A stretch of 64,000 bases of DNA from Agathobaculum sp. NTUH-O15-33 (GCF_033193315.1 NZ_CP136187.1:1798001-1862000), one strand, 5' to 3'. Shown: positions 33,256 through 42,291, numbered from the stretch's first letter. A program made the numbers and translations. The notes: generated by a model not told the origin, from the letters alone.

Positions 33256-33837
33256 CTGAAAAGGAAGCTTTTGCCGTTGCTCGCACTTTTTCTATTGCTA
33301 ACCGCCTGCGGCGGCGCGGTTGCGAACGATGAAAGCGTGCGTACACATTTTAGCGAAGTACCGGGCTTTACCGCCCATATAAAAATTTTATCCAATTTAG
33401 GGCAATCAGTACTGGAATATGAGCTGGACTACGTTTATAATAAAGAAGATAGCGACTCCTTCACCGTGACCGCGCCCGCATCGCTTTCCGGCATTTCGGG
33501 CACCATTGCCGGTACGGACAGCGCGCAATTTTCCCTTCAGTACGATGGCGCGGCTCTGGACGACGCCATGCCGCAGCGCACCGGACTGACGCCGGCGGAC
33601 GGTCTGTTCTGCCTGCTTTCCGATTTGCGCAGCGACGTACCCGCCGAGCGGTGGAGCGAAGAGGTGGCCGGACAGACCCTGCTGGTGCTGCGATATGAAA
33701 GCGACAGCGCGGACGGCAAGATTGTAAAGCAGGTATGGCTGACCGAGGACGGCCGCCAGCCCGTGTGCGCCGAACTTTATGCGGACGACACCTGTGTGCT
33801 GACAATTCAAGTGATGGAGTATCAGGAAAAGACGTAG
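33256..33837 (+). CDS. Putative lipoprotein of unknown function
   Basis: About 193 residues. The N-terminus KRKLLPLLALFLLLTACGG is a lipoprotein signal peptide with a lipobox LTAC (Cys about 18), so the mature protein would be anchored outside the membrane. The rest is beta-rich and resembles LolA/outer-membrane-carrier-like folds only loosely (LEYELDYVYN, SFTVTAPASLSG, LLVLRYESD, VWLTEDGRQPVCAELY). The start seems to be CTG 33256, eight bases after GGGAG. TTG 33271 would delete the positive n-region. It lies between nnrD and alr, one base after the nnrD stop. Confidence 0.7.
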   Translation: MKRKLLPLLALFLLLTACGGAVANDESVRTHFSEVPGFTAHIKILSNLGQSVLEYELDYVYNKEDSDSFTVTAPASLSGISGTIAGTDSAQFSLQYDGAALDDAMPQRTGLTPADGLFCLLSDLRSDVPAERWSEEVAGQTLLVLRYESDSADGKIVKQVWLTEDGRQPVCAELYADDTCVLTIQVMEYQEKT

Positions 33838-33854
33838 ATCGAGGATGAAGAGGA

Positions 33855-34973
33855 ATGGAGAAAAACCGACACCGCGTGTGGGCCGAGATCGACCTGCGCG
33901 CCATTGAAGAAAACTATAAAGCCATCTGCGCGGCGGCGAAATCGCCGGTCCTGTGCGTGGTAAAGGCGAATGCTTATGGCCACGGCGCGGTGCGCGTCGC
34001 ACAGCTTCTTGCGTCGTGCGGCGCGCCTTACTTTGCCGTGGCGACCGTGCAGGAAGCGGTCGAATTGCGGGAGAACGGCATAGAAACGCCAATCTTGAAT
34101 TTGGGCTATATTGACGAAAACGATATGGATACCGTGGTACGGCAGCATATCACCGCTTCCGTGTACGACCGCGAGACCGCCGAATTGCTTTCCGCCGCCG
34201 CGGTAAGCGCCGGGGAAGAAGCTACCGTACATTATAAGCTGGACACAGGTATGACGCGTCTGGGGTTTCCTGCGTGGGAAAAAGAGGAGACGGTGCAGGC
34301 CGTTCTGGCTGCAAGCCGGCTGCCCGGCCTACGTTCAGAGGGGATATTCACGCACTTTGCGGTTGCCGATACGCTGGATGGACAGGCATATACCGCCATG
34401 CAGTACGAACGCTTTGACGAAATTTGCGCGGCCCTTGCCGCAAACGGTTTGGAGCTGCCGCTGCGCCACTGCGCCAACAGCGGCGCGATCCAGCAGTACG
34501 CGGAAACACACTGTACCATGACGCGCGCGGGCATTATCCTATATGGCTACTCGCCCGATCCGGCGCTGCCGCGTCCGATCAAGCTGCGGCCCGCCATGAC
34601 GGTCAAGGCCCGCGTCGTGCAGGTGCGCGATATCCCCGCGCACACTTCGGTCAGCTACGGCCGCGCGTTTGAAACGGAGGAGGCAATCCGCATGGCGGTC
34701 GTCGCCATGGGCTATGCGGACGGATATTTGCGCACGGGTTCGGGTAAAGCGCACGTGTTGCTCGCAGGACAGCTTACACCGGTGCTCGGCCGCATCTGTA
34801 TGGATATGTGCATGGCGCGCGTACCGGATGGCGCGCCGGTCAGCCGCGGGGACGAGGCTGTGATCTTTGGCCCATCGGGCCTGACGGCGGACGATGTCGC
34901 TGAAGCCGCGGGCACCATTTCGTACGAAGTGATGTGCGCGATCAGCCGCCGCGTGCCCCGGATATATTTTTGA
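33855..34973 (+). CDS. alr: Alanine racemase
   Basis: 372 residues. The PLP lysine is K37 in VVKANAYGHG, and the second catalytic residue is the Tyr in TSVSYGRAF. The order and length are normal for a fold-type III alanine racemase. It makes D-alanine for peptidoglycan. It sits in the common Firmicutes neighbourhood nnrD-lipoprotein-alr-mazF. Confidence 0.96.
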   Translation: MEKNRHRVWAEIDLRAIEENYKAICAAAKSPVLCVVKANAYGHGAVRVAQLLASCGAPYFAVATVQEAVELRENGIETPILNLGYIDENDMDTVVRQHITASVYDRETAELLSAAAVSAGEEATVHYKLDTGMTRLGFPAWEKEETVQAVLAASRLPGLRSEGIFTHFAVADTLDGQAYTAMQYERFDEICAALAANGLELPLRHCANSGAIQQYAETHCTMTRAGIILYGYSPDPALPRPIKLRPAMTVKARVVQVRDIPAHTSVSYGRAFETEEAIRMAVVAMGYADGYLRTGSGKAHVLLAGQLTPVLGRICMDMCMARVPDGAPVSRGDEAVIFGPSGLTADDVAEAAGTISYEVMCAISRRVPRIYF

Positions 34974-35104
34974 TTGACAAAAGGCGCTGCCTTTCCATAA
35001 GATGAAACGGGAGAACAATATTTCTCCCGACGCAGTTTTTCGCGCGGCTCATAAAAATAGTGCTTTTTATGTGGGATTAGTATAACTTTCCGCCGCGCGG
35101 GGAA

Positions 35105-35144
35105 AATAGATTTGCAGCCGCAGATGCGGTGCAAATCTATTTCA
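35105..35144 (+). promoter_or_regulatory. Strong hairpin directly upstream of mazF
   Basis: AAATAGATTTGCA pairs with TGCAAATCTATTT, and CCGC pairs with GCGG inside, giving about 17 bp. It ends two bases before the GGAG of mazF. With no T-run it is more likely to limit translation, stabilise the transcript or mark a processing site than to terminate. A weaker stem CGGGAGAA/TTCTCCCG at 35008-35030 may end alr transcription. Confidence 0.65.
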
Positions 35145-35160
35145 TCGGAGTGTGAACCAA

Positions 35161-35523
35161 GTGGATAGCAGCATCAAACGAGGAGACATTTACTATGCCG
35201 ACCTCAGCCCTGTGGTCGGTAGCGAACAAGGTGGTATCCGTCCCGTACTTATTGTCCAAAATAATGTGGGCAATCGGTATAGCCCGACGGTCATTGCCGC
35301 CGCTATTACCTCGCAAGTCAATAAAGCCAAAATGCCGACGCATATCACGCTCGGCGCGCCCAATTTCGGACTGACCAAAGACTCGATTATTTTAGCCGAA
35401 CAGGTTCGAACGTTGGATAAAAAACGCCTGCGAGAAAAAATGGGTTCGCTTGACGAGAATGCTATGCGACACGTCGACGAGGCGCTCGCCGTCAGTTTCG
35501 GGCTGGGTTCCGTACAAGGTTGA
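35161..35523 (+). CDS. mazF: MazF/NdoA-type mRNA interferase, no antitoxin gene next to it
   Basis: About 120 residues with the PemK/MazF signature: [20 protein letters not shown] then [24 protein letters not shown], where Arg/Thr catalytic positions are retained. It cleaves mRNA at short motifs. GTG 35161 (MDSSIKRGD) is preferred over 35152 because GGAG is only one base from the latter. In most Firmicutes a ribbon-helix-helix antitoxin gene lies just upstream; here 187 bases separate mazF from alr and no such gene is visible. Confidence 0.92.
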   Translation: MDSSIKRGDIYYADLSPVVGSEQGGIRPVLIVQNNVGNRYSPTVIAAAITSQVNKAKMPTHITLGAPNFGLTKDSIILAEQVRTLDKKRLREKMGSLDENAMRHVDEALAVSFGLGSVQG

Positions 35524-35577
35524 TTGGGCTGTTTTGCATGCAATGCAAACGGTCCGCTATAATATAAGCTGATAAGA

Positions 35578-35627
35578 ATCGCAAAGAAAAACGGGTCTGC
35601 TGTTGCAGATCCGTTTTTCTTTGCGAT
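35578..35627. terminator. Strong terminator-like hairpin after mazF
   Basis: An approximately 23-bp nearly perfect stem (ATCGCAAAGAAAAACGG... / ...CCGTTTTTCTTTGCGAT) has internal T and A runs, so it works in either direction. A promoter-like TTGCAT-N18-TATAAT at 35534-35563 lies just before it and might give a very short transcript. Confidence 0.75.
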
Positions 35628-35691
35628 AGGTGATCCGGCTCATCCAAACGATCAACTTCATCAAAATGTGTTCACATACCCGTATAAGCGA

Positions 35692-35720
35692 TTGCATTTG
35701 CAGACTTCATCCGATATAAT
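35692..35720 (+). promoter_or_regulatory. Promoter of the hybrid histidine kinase gene
   Basis: TTGCAT and TATAAT are separated by 17 bases, 54 bases before the start codon. Confidence 0.75.
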
Positions 35721-35773
35721 GAAAATTAAAGTACATGCTTGCTCTCGGGCTATCGGATGAAGGAGAAACAGCG

Positions 35774-37813
35774 ATGGAAAACCAAAAGACGGAACATAAT
35801 CCGGAGAATGCCGGAGCTTCGGCGCAACCCGACGCGGACAGCCGGCTCCTAGCGTGCCGCCTGTGGAAGAAGCGGGCGCAATATTTCAAATGGATGCTGG
35901 ATGAATATGCCGATAACGCTTACGTGGCGGATATGGATACTTATGAGCTTTTGTATCTCAACAAGGCCTCCTGCCAAACAGTAGGCCTGTCGCTGGAAGA
36001 AACGTTGGGGCGAAAATGCTATGAAGTGATCCAAGGCCGGTCTTCGCCCTGTCCGTTCTGCACCAACCATTTGCTTTCCGAGGATTCATTTTACGAATGG
36101 GATTATTATAATCCCCATTTGGGTCATGCTTACATCCTGAAGGACCGCATCATCGACTGGGAGGGCCACCGGGCCCGTCTGGAGCTTTCGCACGACGACC
36201 TCAGTTTGGAATATACGCTGGAAAAGAAGGAGCGGGAGCGTGAAGCGATTATCCGCACCATTCCGGGCGGCTTTGCGCGTGTGGACGCCCGGGATATGCG
36301 GACGGTCCTCTGGTACGGCGGCGGATTCTTGCAGATGATCGGCTACACGGAAGAACAGTTCCATAACGAACTGCACGATAAGTGCACCTATGTGCACCCG
36401 GACGATATCGAACGCGCGGCAAAAGTCATGCAAAGCGCCAAGGAGACCGGCGAGGACACGATCGCGGAAGGGCGAATCATCACCCGAGACGGCGCGATCA
36501 AAATTCTTACCATGACATATAGCTATGTCAGCAGCGAAGAAAGCTGGGATGGAATCGAGTCGTTTTACAGCGTCGGCATCGACATTACAAAGGACCGGGA
36601 TGAACAGCAACGGCAGCGCGAGGTGCTGGAGGACGCTTATCATGCGGCCAAGGTGGCCAACGCGGCCAAGACCAATTTTCTTTCCGCCATGTCCCATAAT
36701 ATCCGCACGCCCATGAACGCGATCATGGGCATGATCACCATCGCGCGGGCCAACCGTGATTCGCCGGAAAAAGTGTTTGACTGTCTGGACAAAATCGATA
36801 CCTCCAGCCGGCACCTACTGGGTCTGATCAACGAGGTTTTGGATGTATCCAAAATAGAAAGCGGAAAGATCGATCTTTTGTTGGAACCAGTTTGCTTGCC
36901 CGTTCTGCTGCAAGGGATCGAGGACATGTGTCAGCCGCTTGCGGGGGAGAACCGGCAGCAGCTGCGCATCGTAGCGGAAAAGCTCTGTCATGAACATGTG
37001 ATCGCGGACGGAGACCGCTTGCAGCAAATCCTAATGAACCTGCTGTCCAATGCGATCAAATACACGCCGGAACACGGAACAATCACCCTGCGCATCAGCG
37101 AATTGTATTCCGCGGCGCCCGGAAAGCGGCAATATGAGTTTGTTTGCAGTGACAACGGCATCGGTATTCCGGCGGAATCCATTGCCTCGGTATTTGAACC
37201 GTTTTGGCGGGCTGAGGATCCGCGTATCAGTAAGAACCAAGGCACAGGCCTTGGCATGACCATTACGGAAAACCTTGTGCGGATGATGAACGGCACCATC
37301 GAGGTGGAAAGCACGCTGGGGGCGGGCACTACCTTCACCGTATCCGTACCGCTGGAGGTGTGCAGCGACGCGCAGCTCCCGAGCGGAGAAACAACGGGTC
37401 CACCGGTTCGGGAGGCGCAACAAGCAGCGGCTTACGCCGCGCGCCGCGTGCTTCTGGCGGAAGATAACGAGCTGAACCGCGAGATCGCGGTGGAACTTCT
37501 GCATATGCAGCAGATTGATGTCGACGCGGTGGAAGACGGCAAGCAGGCGCTGGAAGCGTTTCAGGCCGCCGGGCCGGGGAAATACGGCGCGATCCTAATG
37601 GATATTCAAATGCCGGTGATGAACGGCTACGATGCAACGGCCGCGATCCGCGCCTTAGACCGGCCGGATGCGAAAACGATCCCGATCATCGCGCTTACAG
37701 CGGATGCCTTTACGGTCGACGTGGCGAAGGCACGCAATATCGGCATGAACGATCATATCGCAAAGCCGATCGAAGTGAGCCGCTTGCAGGAAGTGCTGCA
37801 AGCTTGGCTCTAA
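35774..37813 (+). CDS. Soluble hybrid histidine kinase (PAS-PAS-HisKA-HATPase-REC)
   Basis: 679 residues without a signal peptide or any transmembrane helix, so a cytoplasmic sensor. The first PAS (about 30-140) carries a CPFC pair in SSPCPFCTNHL; a second PAS follows at about 150-270. HisKA has the phospho-acceptor in SAMSHNIRTPMNAIMG (about residue 305), HATPase has NLLSNAIKYTP and GTGLGMTITENLV, and a C-terminal receiver (about 560-679) has its Asp in MDIQMPVMNGYDA. No output regulator is adjacent, so it may signal through its own receiver to a partner elsewhere. ATG 35774 is chosen for its AAGGAG site. Confidence 0.88.
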   Translation: MENQKTEHNPENAGASAQPDADSRLLACRLWKKRAQYFKWMLDEYADNAYVADMDTYELLYLNKASCQTVGLSLEETLGRKCYEVIQGRSSPCPFCTNHLLSEDSFYEWDYYNPHLGHAYILKDRIIDWEGHRARLELSHDDLSLEYTLEKKEREREAIIRTIPGGFARVDARDMRTVLWYGGGFLQMIGYTEEQFHNELHDKCTYVHPDDIERAAKVMQSAKETGEDTIAEGRIITRDGAIKILTMTYSYVSSEESWDGIESFYSVGIDITKDRDEQQRQREVLEDAYHAAKVANAAKTNFLSAMSHNIRTPMNAIMGMITIARANRDSPEKVFDCLDKIDTSSRHLLGLINEVLDVSKIESGKIDLLLEPVCLPVLLQGIEDMCQPLAGENRQQLRIVAEKLCHEHVIADGDRLQQILMNLLSNAIKYTPEHGTITLRISELYSAAPGKRQYEFVCSDNGIGIPAESIASVFEPFWRAEDPRISKNQGTGLGMTITENLVRMMNGTIEVESTLGAGTTFTVSVPLEVCSDAQLPSGETTGPPVREAQQAAAYAARRVLLAEDNELNREIAVELLHMQQIDVDAVEDGKQALEAFQAAGPGKYGAILMDIQMPVMNGYDATAAIRALDRPDAKTIPIIALTADAFTVDVAKARNIGMNDHIAKPIEVSRLQEVLQAWL

Positions 37814-37833
37814 AACAAGTCATACAAGGTGTC

Positions 37834-37869
37834 AAAAGCGCGTATCCTGTTAAAAGGGTACGCGCTTTT
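37834..37869 (+). terminator. Terminator of the hybrid kinase gene
   Basis: AAAAGCGCGTA pairs with TACGCGCTTTT around a loop with a short T-rich tail. Confidence 0.8.
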
Positions 37870-37895
37870 ATCGAGCGGAAGGGGGGCGGCGTTGT

Positions 37896-38468
37896 ATGAA
37901 AGCCGAGGTACGATATTTGGGCGAGCCGGTGGGCTCGCTCGATTGGACGAACGACGCATACGGCGCGCTCGTCGCACTGGACTGTGCACTGACCGGGGAC
38001 CCGCTGGCGCTGCTGCGCTGCTATGGACAAACAGCAGACGGAGGCACCCTTCTGATCGGCCTGCCCGAGCCGCGGCAGGGCCGCCTGCGTTTGGAGCGCC
38101 GTCTGAGCAGGGAAACGCTCAAGGCGGCGGGGTGCGAGCATACGGTGCCGCAGGATTTCTATCTTGCCTTGCAGCCGGAGGACAGAGCGCCCGCGCCCCC
38201 GCAGAAACAGGAAGATCCGCCGGAGCCGCTGCAAGCAGCACAGCAGCCGGAGAGAGCCCTCTTAACGACGGGCGAACCGCTTCTGGACGCGCTGATCCGG
38301 CAAGGCGAGGTGCAATGCGAAATGCAGGAGGGGGACGCGGTGGTGAGCTGTCCGTTTGCGCATGATCAGCCGTTTGCGCTGGCCCCGGCCTTTGTGCTGT
38401 GTTCCGTCGAAGCCGGCCGGGCCGCGCTGCGGTGGAGCCGGACAAAAAAGATCCCGCCCGGCGAATAG
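37896..38468 (+). CDS. Hypothetical protein
   Basis: 190 residues that I do not recognise. The N-terminal 90 form a beta-rich region (AEVRYLGEPVGSLDWTNDAY, TLLIGLPEPRQGRLRLERRL). A proline/glutamine-rich linker (about 90-120, APAPPQKQEDPPEPLQAAQQ) follows, then a short second domain with CEMQEGDAVVSCPFAH. No signal peptide or membrane helix is present, so it is probably cytoplasmic. It sits alone between the kinase terminator and the convergent DUF1015 gene. The start is uncertain; ATG 37896 has GGGGGGC nearby. Confidence 0.6.
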   Translation: MKAEVRYLGEPVGSLDWTNDAYGALVALDCALTGDPLALLRCYGQTADGGTLLIGLPEPRQGRLRLERRLSRETLKAAGCEHTVPQDFYLALQPEDRAPAPPQKQEDPPEPLQAAQQPERALLTTGEPLLDALIRQGEVQCEMQEGDAVVSCPFAHDQPFALAPAFVLCSVEAGRAALRWSRTKKIPPGE

Positions 38469-38485
38469 TGTCGCAGGGCGGGATC
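38450..38485. terminator. Bidirectional terminator between convergent genes
   Basis: GATCCCGCCC pairs with GGGCGGGATC; an A-run precedes the left arm, which gives a T tail on the minus strand for the DUF1015 gene. Confidence 0.8.
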
Positions 38486-38489
38486 TATG

Positions 38490-39806
38490 TTACTTGACGA
38501 TCGCTTTGGCCTCCAGATAATAGCGCTTTTCATGCGCTTCACCCATCGAGAAGGTCTTGCGGGGCAGCACGCCGTCGAAGATCACGCCGCGGAACAAATC
38601 GTTCTTGGCGATATCGGGCAGGAAAAAGCCCATGTTGCCCGGCTGTGTGCCGCGGGCTTCAATCACATCGGTGCCGTGGATATAGTCGATCTTAGCGTCC
38701 GCGTGGGCGGCGTAATAATCGTCCAGAAACGCTTGCAGCGAAGCCAGCGGCAGCGAGTAAGGCGCGTTCTTGACGATCAGATCGCCGCAACGCTTATCGG
38801 AAATAAAGGGGAACACCTGTGTGTGCTCGTCCGCCTTGCCGGTGCCGGCGGCGGCAATCTCCGCGGAGCAGCCGTGCTTTGCAAAATACGCAACGGACGC
38901 GTCCAGCAGATCGTCCACGTCGACATTGAACAGCAAGCGGTGGATCGGTTCGATGATCAGGCTTTCGTCATGGATATTGACGACCTCGACCAGCACAAAG
39001 CGGGCGGGATGATCGGCGCGTTCAGCTTCGGAAAGCTCCTGCTTCACCTCGTCCCAATAGGCCTTGGCGGTCGCCACGGAGTGGTTGCCGTCGCCCACGG
39101 CGTAGGGCAGCAGCGCGTGCGCGTCGGTGCAGCCGTACTTCTTGTTGAAGGCGTCGCGGTCGCACAGCGCTTCCAGATGCTGCTGGATTGCCTCGGTCTC
39201 GTCGCCCTCCGGGATGAACCAGCCGGTGATGTGGCCGCCGTTCTGCATCAGGTCGGTGTCATACAGCGTCTCGAAGGAATGCTTCTTGGCGAACAGCGGC
39301 TCGATCACGGTGCGCTCCGGATCGTCGATCAGGATCATGATATGCGGCAGTTCCAAACTTGCGCCACGGCGCACGGCCAGACGGGGCGGAATGCGCTCTT
39401 CCACCGTCTTTTCCGTCGGACGGATCAGGGACTGGGAGCCTGCTTTGTATTCGTAATCCTCAAGATCCATGGCCAGCACAAGGCCGCGGCGCGGGTGCGC
39501 GCCGCCGGATTGGCGCTCGGTCAAAACAAAACCGGCGGGCAGGGTGTACAGCGTGCCGTCCGCAACATACTGCTGCATGGTCTGGTGAATGGTGGAAATG
39601 CGGGCGGATACGTCCGCCTCCTCCAGATAGACTTCGGGAAGGGTCAGGCGAAGGGTGGAAGGCGCCGTGCCGACGACGCGTTCGGTTTCCTGCCAATACT
39701 CCGGCTCGGAAGTGTATTGGTCACAGGCTATGACAGCCCATTTGGATAAATCGGTCCCTTTCTTGGGCATGATGATGTGTGGCACACGGGTGCAACGCTT
39801 GTCCAT
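38490..39806 (-). CDS. DUF1015 family protein
   Basis: 438 residues. The N-terminal RVPHIIMPKKGTDLSKWAVI, then ACDQYTSEPEYWQ, and the central YAVGDGNHSVATAK block identify the DUF1015 family; the conserved DGNHS loop suggests a nucleotide- or phosphate-binding site, but no reaction is established. A leader of about 110 bases contains a GAAAGCCG/CGGCTTTC hairpin, and an extended -10 TGGTATAAT on the minus strand lies at about 39918-39926. Confidence 0.85.
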   Translation of the reverse strand: MDKRCTRVPHIIMPKKGTDLSKWAVIACDQYTSEPEYWQETERVVGTAPSTLRLTLPEVYLEEADVSARISTIHQTMQQYVADGTLYTLPAGFVLTERQSGGAHPRRGLVLAMDLEDYEYKAGSQSLIRPTEKTVEERIPPRLAVRRGASLELPHIMILIDDPERTVIEPLFAKKHSFETLYDTDLMQNGGHITGWFIPEGDETEAIQQHLEALCDRDAFNKKYGCTDAHALLPYAVGDGNHSVATAKAYWDEVKQELSEAERADHPARFVLVEVVNIHDESLIIEPIHRLLFNVDVDDLLDASVAYFAKHGCSAEIAAAGTGKADEHTQVFPFISDKRCGDLIVKNAPYSLPLASLQAFLDDYYAAHADAKIDYIHGTDVIEARGTQPGNMGFFLPDIAKNDLFRGVIFDGVLPRKTFSMGEAHEKRYYLEAKAIVK

Positions 39807-39994
39807 AAAAGTCGTTCCTCCTCAAACAGGTTTAAAAATGATTGTAGTAAGCGAAACTATGTTATGCATAAGGGGGAAAGCCGTTGTTTTGCATGGCGGC
39901 TTTCAGCGATAGACAATATTATACCAGATATTTTAAGGGGCGGCACGTGCATTCGGCAATTTTTTTAATGTTTTTTGAAAGTGTCTGTCCGCAC

Positions 39995-40023
39995 TTGACG
40001 AAAACAACAAGATACCTTACAAT
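39995..40023 (+). promoter_or_regulatory. ptsI promoter
   Basis: TTGACG and TACAAT are separated by 17 bases, about 50 bases before the ptsI start; a GGAGG site lies between them. Confidence 0.75.
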
Positions 40024-40073
40024 AGTAATAGTATTTTTGGTGAGAAAGAACAAGGAGCAGGAGGGAATAGTGA

Positions 40074-41786
40074 ATGCTTAAATGGAAAGCGATCGGCGTA
40101 TCCGAGGGCTTGGCCCACGCGAAAGCGCTGATTATTAAAGAAGAGGATCTGACCGTTGTAAAGGACACGATTACCGATGTCGCCGCCGAACAGCAGCGCG
40201 TGACCGATGCCGTGGAAAAGGCTCAGGTACAGATCGCACAGCTGCGGGACGAGGCCGAAAAAAATATCGGCGCCGCCGAAGCGGAAATATTCGACGCGCA
40301 TCTTTTAATGCTGGACGACCCCGATTTTGTCGAGGGCATGACCGGCATCATCGCGGATGAAAAGGTCTGCGCGGAATACGCCTGCTTTGTCAACTGTGAA
40401 AATTTCCAGCAGATGTTCCGCGCGATGGACGATGAATACATGCAGGCCCGCGCGGCCGATATCGGCGATATCTCAAAGCGGGTGCTGAAAAACCTGAAGG
40501 GGATTGCCGATAACGCGATCGACGCCGTGACCGAGCCGTGCATCCTGATCGCGAACGACCTGACGCCGTCCGATACGGCGCGCATCGGCGGCAAGCCGGT
40601 CATGGGCTTCATCACGCGCATCGGCGGCCGTACCAGCCACTCGGCTATCATGGCGCGTTCGATGGGCATTCCGGCGATCGCGGGCGCGGGCGACCGCGCG
40701 GACGATATCGCGGACGGCGACGATCTGCTGCTTGACGGTTCGACCGGCGAGGTCGTCATCGCGCCGGACGCGGAAACGCTCGCAGATTTTAAAACCAAAA
40801 AAGCCGAGGAAGAAAAGCGCCGTGAATTCCTTGCCACCTACCGCGACCGCGAGGGCGCGACCGCCGACGGCCGCCGCGTCGTGATCGAGGGCAACATCGG
40901 CAAGCCGGACGACGCGGTGCGCGTGGCCGAGCTTGGCGGCGAGGGCGTGGGCCTGTTCCGCAGTGAATTTTTGTTTATGGACCGCGACGATCTGCCCAGC
41001 GAGGAGGAGCAGTTTGGAGCATACAAAAAGGCTTGCGAGGCCATGGCCGGCAAGCCGGTGATCATTCGTACGCTGGATATCGGCGGCGACAAGGAAGTGC
41101 CCGCGCTTTCGCTTGAAAAAGAGCAGAATCCCTTCCTTGGCTACCGTGCGATCCGCATTTGCCTGAACCAGACCGATCTGTTCTTGACCCAGCTGCGCGC
41201 GTTGCTGCGCGCGGCGCAGTACGGCGATCTGCGCATCATGTTCCCCATGATCTCCTCCGCGGAAGAAATCCGTTCGGCCAAACAGGTGCTGCAACAGGCC
41301 AAGGATCTTCTAACGGCGGAAGGCGTTGCGTTTAATGCGAATGTCAAGGTCGGTATCATGATCGAAATCCCGGTGGCGGCGATTTGCGCCGACGCGCTGG
41401 CGAAGGAAGTGGATTTCTTCTCGATCGGCACGAACGATTTGATTCAGTATTCCTGCGCGGTCGACCGCATCAATGAAAAGATCTCGTATCTGTACCGCCC
41501 GCTGCATCCCGGCGTGCTGCGTCTGATCCGCATGACGGCGAAGGCGGCGAACGAGAACGGAATCGAGGTCGGCGTGTGCGGCGAAATGGCGGGCACGCCC
41601 GGCATGGCGCCTATCCTTTGCGGTCTGGGTGTCACGAACCTGTCCATGTCCGCCTCCGCGATGCTCGCGGCCAAGGCGGATCTGGCGGATCACACCTTTG
41701 CCGAGTGCCAGACGTTTGCCGAGCAGCTGCTGGCAGCGCCCAGCGCTACTGCGGCGGAAGAACTGTTTGCGGGCTGGCGTAAGTAA
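40074..41786 (+). CDS. ptsI: PTS enzyme I (phosphoenolpyruvate-protein phosphotransferase)
   Basis: 570 residues, the usual length. The phosphorylated histidine is H189 in GGRTSHSAIMARSMGIPA. The PEP-binding barrel has EGVGLFRSEFLFM, FSIGTNDLIQYSCAVDR and the catalytic Cys in GVCGEMAGTPG. It passes phosphate from PEP to HPr. HPr and sugar-specific EII genes are not in this window, and ptsI is a single-gene unit with its own promoter and terminator. Confidence 0.97.
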   Translation: MLKWKAIGVSEGLAHAKALIIKEEDLTVVKDTITDVAAEQQRVTDAVEKAQVQIAQLRDEAEKNIGAAEAEIFDAHLLMLDDPDFVEGMTGIIADEKVCAEYACFVNCENFQQMFRAMDDEYMQARAADIGDISKRVLKNLKGIADNAIDAVTEPCILIANDLTPSDTARIGGKPVMGFITRIGGRTSHSAIMARSMGIPAIAGAGDRADDIADGDDLLLDGSTGEVVIAPDAETLADFKTKKAEEEKRREFLATYRDREGATADGRRVVIEGNIGKPDDAVRVAELGGEGVGLFRSEFLFMDRDDLPSEEEQFGAYKKACEAMAGKPVIIRTLDIGGDKEVPALSLEKEQNPFLGYRAIRICLNQTDLFLTQLRALLRAAQYGDLRIMFPMISSAEEIRSAKQVLQQAKDLLTAEGVAFNANVKVGIMIEIPVAAICADALAKEVDFFSIGTNDLIQYSCAVDRINEKISYLYRPLHPGVLRLIRMTAKAANENGIEVGVCGEMAGTPGMAPILCGLGVTNLSMSASAMLAAKADLADHTFAECQTFAEQLLAAPSATAAEELFAGWRK

Positions 41787-41809
41787 AAAATTTATTGTAA
41801 CAAAAGGGA

Positions 41810-41850
41810 AGACGCTGTTTCCGGAGCTTAGACCGGAAACAGCGTCTTTC
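41810..41850. terminator. Bidirectional terminator after ptsI
   Basis: A 15-bp stem AGACGCTGTTTCCGG / CCGGAAACAGCGTCT with short flanking T and A runs separates ptsI from the convergent spore protein gene. Confidence 0.88.
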
Positions 41851-41866
41851 TTATTTGGGATCAGTT

Positions 41867-42082
41867 TCAGCCCTGACCGGCCAGCTTCTGCTCGTAAGCT
41901 TCGATCATTTTCTTAACCATCTGGCCGCCGACGGAGCCAGCCTGACGGGAGGTCAGGTCGCCGTTGTAACCCTGCTTCAGGTTTACGCCTACCTCAGCAG
42001 CAGCCTCCATCTTGAAGCGATCCATAGCCGCGCGTGCTTCCGGAACCATACCCTGATTAGAACCGTTGTTCGTGTTAGCCAT
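41867..42082 (-). CDS. Alpha/beta-type small acid-soluble spore protein
   Basis: 71 residues. The blocks MVPEARAAMDRFKMEAAAEV, GYNGDLTSRQAGSVGGQMVK and VKKMIEAYE match alpha/beta SASPs, with the usual germination-protease region (FKMEAAAEVG). It coats DNA in the spore. A strong AAAGGAGAG site precedes ATG 42082. This gene is the best evidence that the organism sporulates. Confidence 0.96.
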   Translation of the reverse strand: MANTNNGSNQGMVPEARAAMDRFKMEAAAEVGVNLKQGYNGDLTSRQAGSVGGQMVKKMIEAYEQKLAGQG

Positions 42083-42262
42083 AATTTTTTCTCTCCTTTT
42101 GTTTTTGTGTGTTTGGGTTTCGCTGATAGTATTGTGTGCGAGAAAATTTGCGATATGACAAGAAATTAGTGCGTCCAGTGGCAAAAACATACTGCAAATA
42201 CGTTTTTATAACACATTGGTTTGAAAATGAATGAAAAACGGCCGCGCGGCTGCCGACGGCGA

Positions 42263-42291
42263 TTGACAGCCGGATGCAAAGTGGTTAAACT
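42263..42291 (+). promoter_or_regulatory. Promoter of the three-component sensor operon
   Basis: TTGACA and TAAACT are separated by 17 bases, 34 bases before the histidine kinase start. Confidence 0.75.

Noticed and set aside
35002..35085. A 27-residue ORF between alr and mazF as a possible antitoxin
   Set aside because: It lacks a ribbon-helix-helix pattern and a ribosome site, and it overlaps a hairpin that may be the alr terminator.
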